Shown in pieces: positions 63,520 to 64,000 of a stretch of 64,000 nt of DNA. Each line of letters starts with the position of its first letter. The first letter of the stretch is position 1. The notes beneath the pieces are model-generated. The model was not told the origin of the DNA. It did no database searches and saw only the letters and a program-made list of their open reading frames with translations. This DNA comes from Comamonadaceae bacterium (GTDB lineage Bacteria; Pseudomonadota; Gammaproteobacteria; Burkholderiales; Burkholderiaceae_C). The stretch lies in assembly GCA_947375135.1 (NCBI GenBank), contig CANCER010000022.1, forward strand, positions 1 through 64,000. Reading direction: 5' to 3'. A program made the translations under genes and the position numbers.

Positions 63520-64000
63520 CTAAGCCAGGCCCAGTGCCACCGCCACAAACAGCGTGAAGCCGACCCAGTGGTTGGCCCGGAATGCCCGGAAGCAGCCTTC
63601 GCGCGTGCGGTCTTTGATCAGGCTGCCGTGCCAGGCCACCTGCGCCAGCACCACCGCCACACCCATCCACCAGGCCCAGGGATTGGGTTGCGGCATGATG
63701 GCCCAGGACCAGATGGCGAGTTGCACCAGATAGAAAGACAGCACTGCCAGCACATCCCAGCGCCCCAGCGTGATGGCCGAGGTCTTCATGCCGATGCGCA
63801 GGTCGTCGTCGCGGTCCACCATGGCGTATTCGGTGTCATAGGCCAGCACCCAGAACAGATTTCCCAGCAGCAGTATCCAAGCCAAGAGCGGCACATGGCC
63901 CTGCACGGCAGCAAAAGCCATGGGGATGCCGAAGCTGAAGGCCACACCCAGCACCGCCTGCGGCATGGACACATAGCGTTTCGCGTAGGGGTACATCAAG
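63520..64000 (-). CDS. ubiA: 4-hydroxybenzoate polyprenyltransferase, C-terminal part
   Basis: UbiA attaches the polyprenyl tail to 4-hydroxybenzoate in ubiquinone synthesis. About 160 residues of the C-terminal part lie in the window. The second Asp-rich motif [20 protein letters not shown] (the family's DxxxD pattern) is intact, and six to seven hydrophobic segments follow. The N-terminal part and first Asp motif lie beyond base 64000. Confidence 0.93.
   Translation of the reverse strand, partial: LMYPYAKRYVSMPQAVLGVAFSFGIPMAFAAVQGHVPLLAWILLLGNLFWVLAYDTEYAMVDRDDDLRIGMKTSAITLGRWDVLAVLSFYLVQLAIWSWAIMPQPNPWAWWMGVAVVLAQVAWHGSLIKDRTREGCFRAFRANHWVGFTLFVAVALGLA

Overview
This is a GC-rich stretch of a betaproteobacterial chromosome, most likely from the family Comamonadaceae (Rhodoferax/Polaromonas/Variovorax-like). 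The placement rests on gene content and order: a LivM-LivG fusion in a Liv-type importer, lptA-lptB-rpoN, argS-SPOR-DsbA, exbBD-dapB-bamE-fur, DctSR/DctPQM, and a proteobacterial-type gshA near gshB. It is inferred without any database search. Most of the window is ordinary, densely packed core genome. No rRNA, tRNA or CRISPR was found.

Layout. 1-0.64 kb: the 3' end of an IS3-family element interrupts a SNF2-type helicase gene. 0.7-12.8 kb: a lipid kinase; AMP nucleosidase plus a NodI/NodJ-type ABC exporter; a phosphoesterase coupled to a Ser/Thr kinase-universal stress protein fusion; an SrkA-like kinase; a DUF2520 protein; a GT39-PAP2 envelope-lipid pair; a tautomerase; a class II amidotransferase. 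12.8-16.1 kb: a decayed island with tonB and exbD remnants, an intact exbB and a broken GH32 fructanase. 16.2-29.2 kb: a long minus-strand catabolic operon with a MarR regulator, acyl-CoA dehydrogenase, Liv-type ABC importer, thioesterase, SDR, thiolase, feruloyl-CoA-synthase-like ligase and crotonase. Together these form an importer and a complete beta-oxidation set, probably for phenylpropanoid-type acids. A 17-bp palindrome lies just upstream of the first gene. 29.9-37.4 kb: a secreted PKD-like protein, gshB, benE, kup, gshA and proA. 37.5-46.9 kb: two DUF6174 paralogues, a GST, holA-lptE-leuS, exbD/exbB, dapB, bamE and fur. 46.9-53.5 kb: the DctSR two-component system divergent from a DctPQM TRAP transporter, then a small outer-membrane protein. 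53.5-64 kb: a SEC-C protein, a PIN protein, an RlmL-like methyltransferase, rpoN, lptB, lptA, a DsbA-like protein, a SPOR protein, argS, a PsiF-like protein and a partial ubiA.

The most unusual signal is in the 645-base gap that splits livF from livMG (19166-19810). Three hairpin elements there share a conserved internal sequence (GTAGGTAAAGGAGGAG ... GGGGGACACGGA). It is enclosed by long outer stems and a short inner stem whose sequences change while pairing is kept. Wobble pairs in the outer stems point to the same RNA strand as the conserved motif in all three copies. This looks like a structured RNA or a hairpin-type mobile repeat, and I do not recognise it as a named family.
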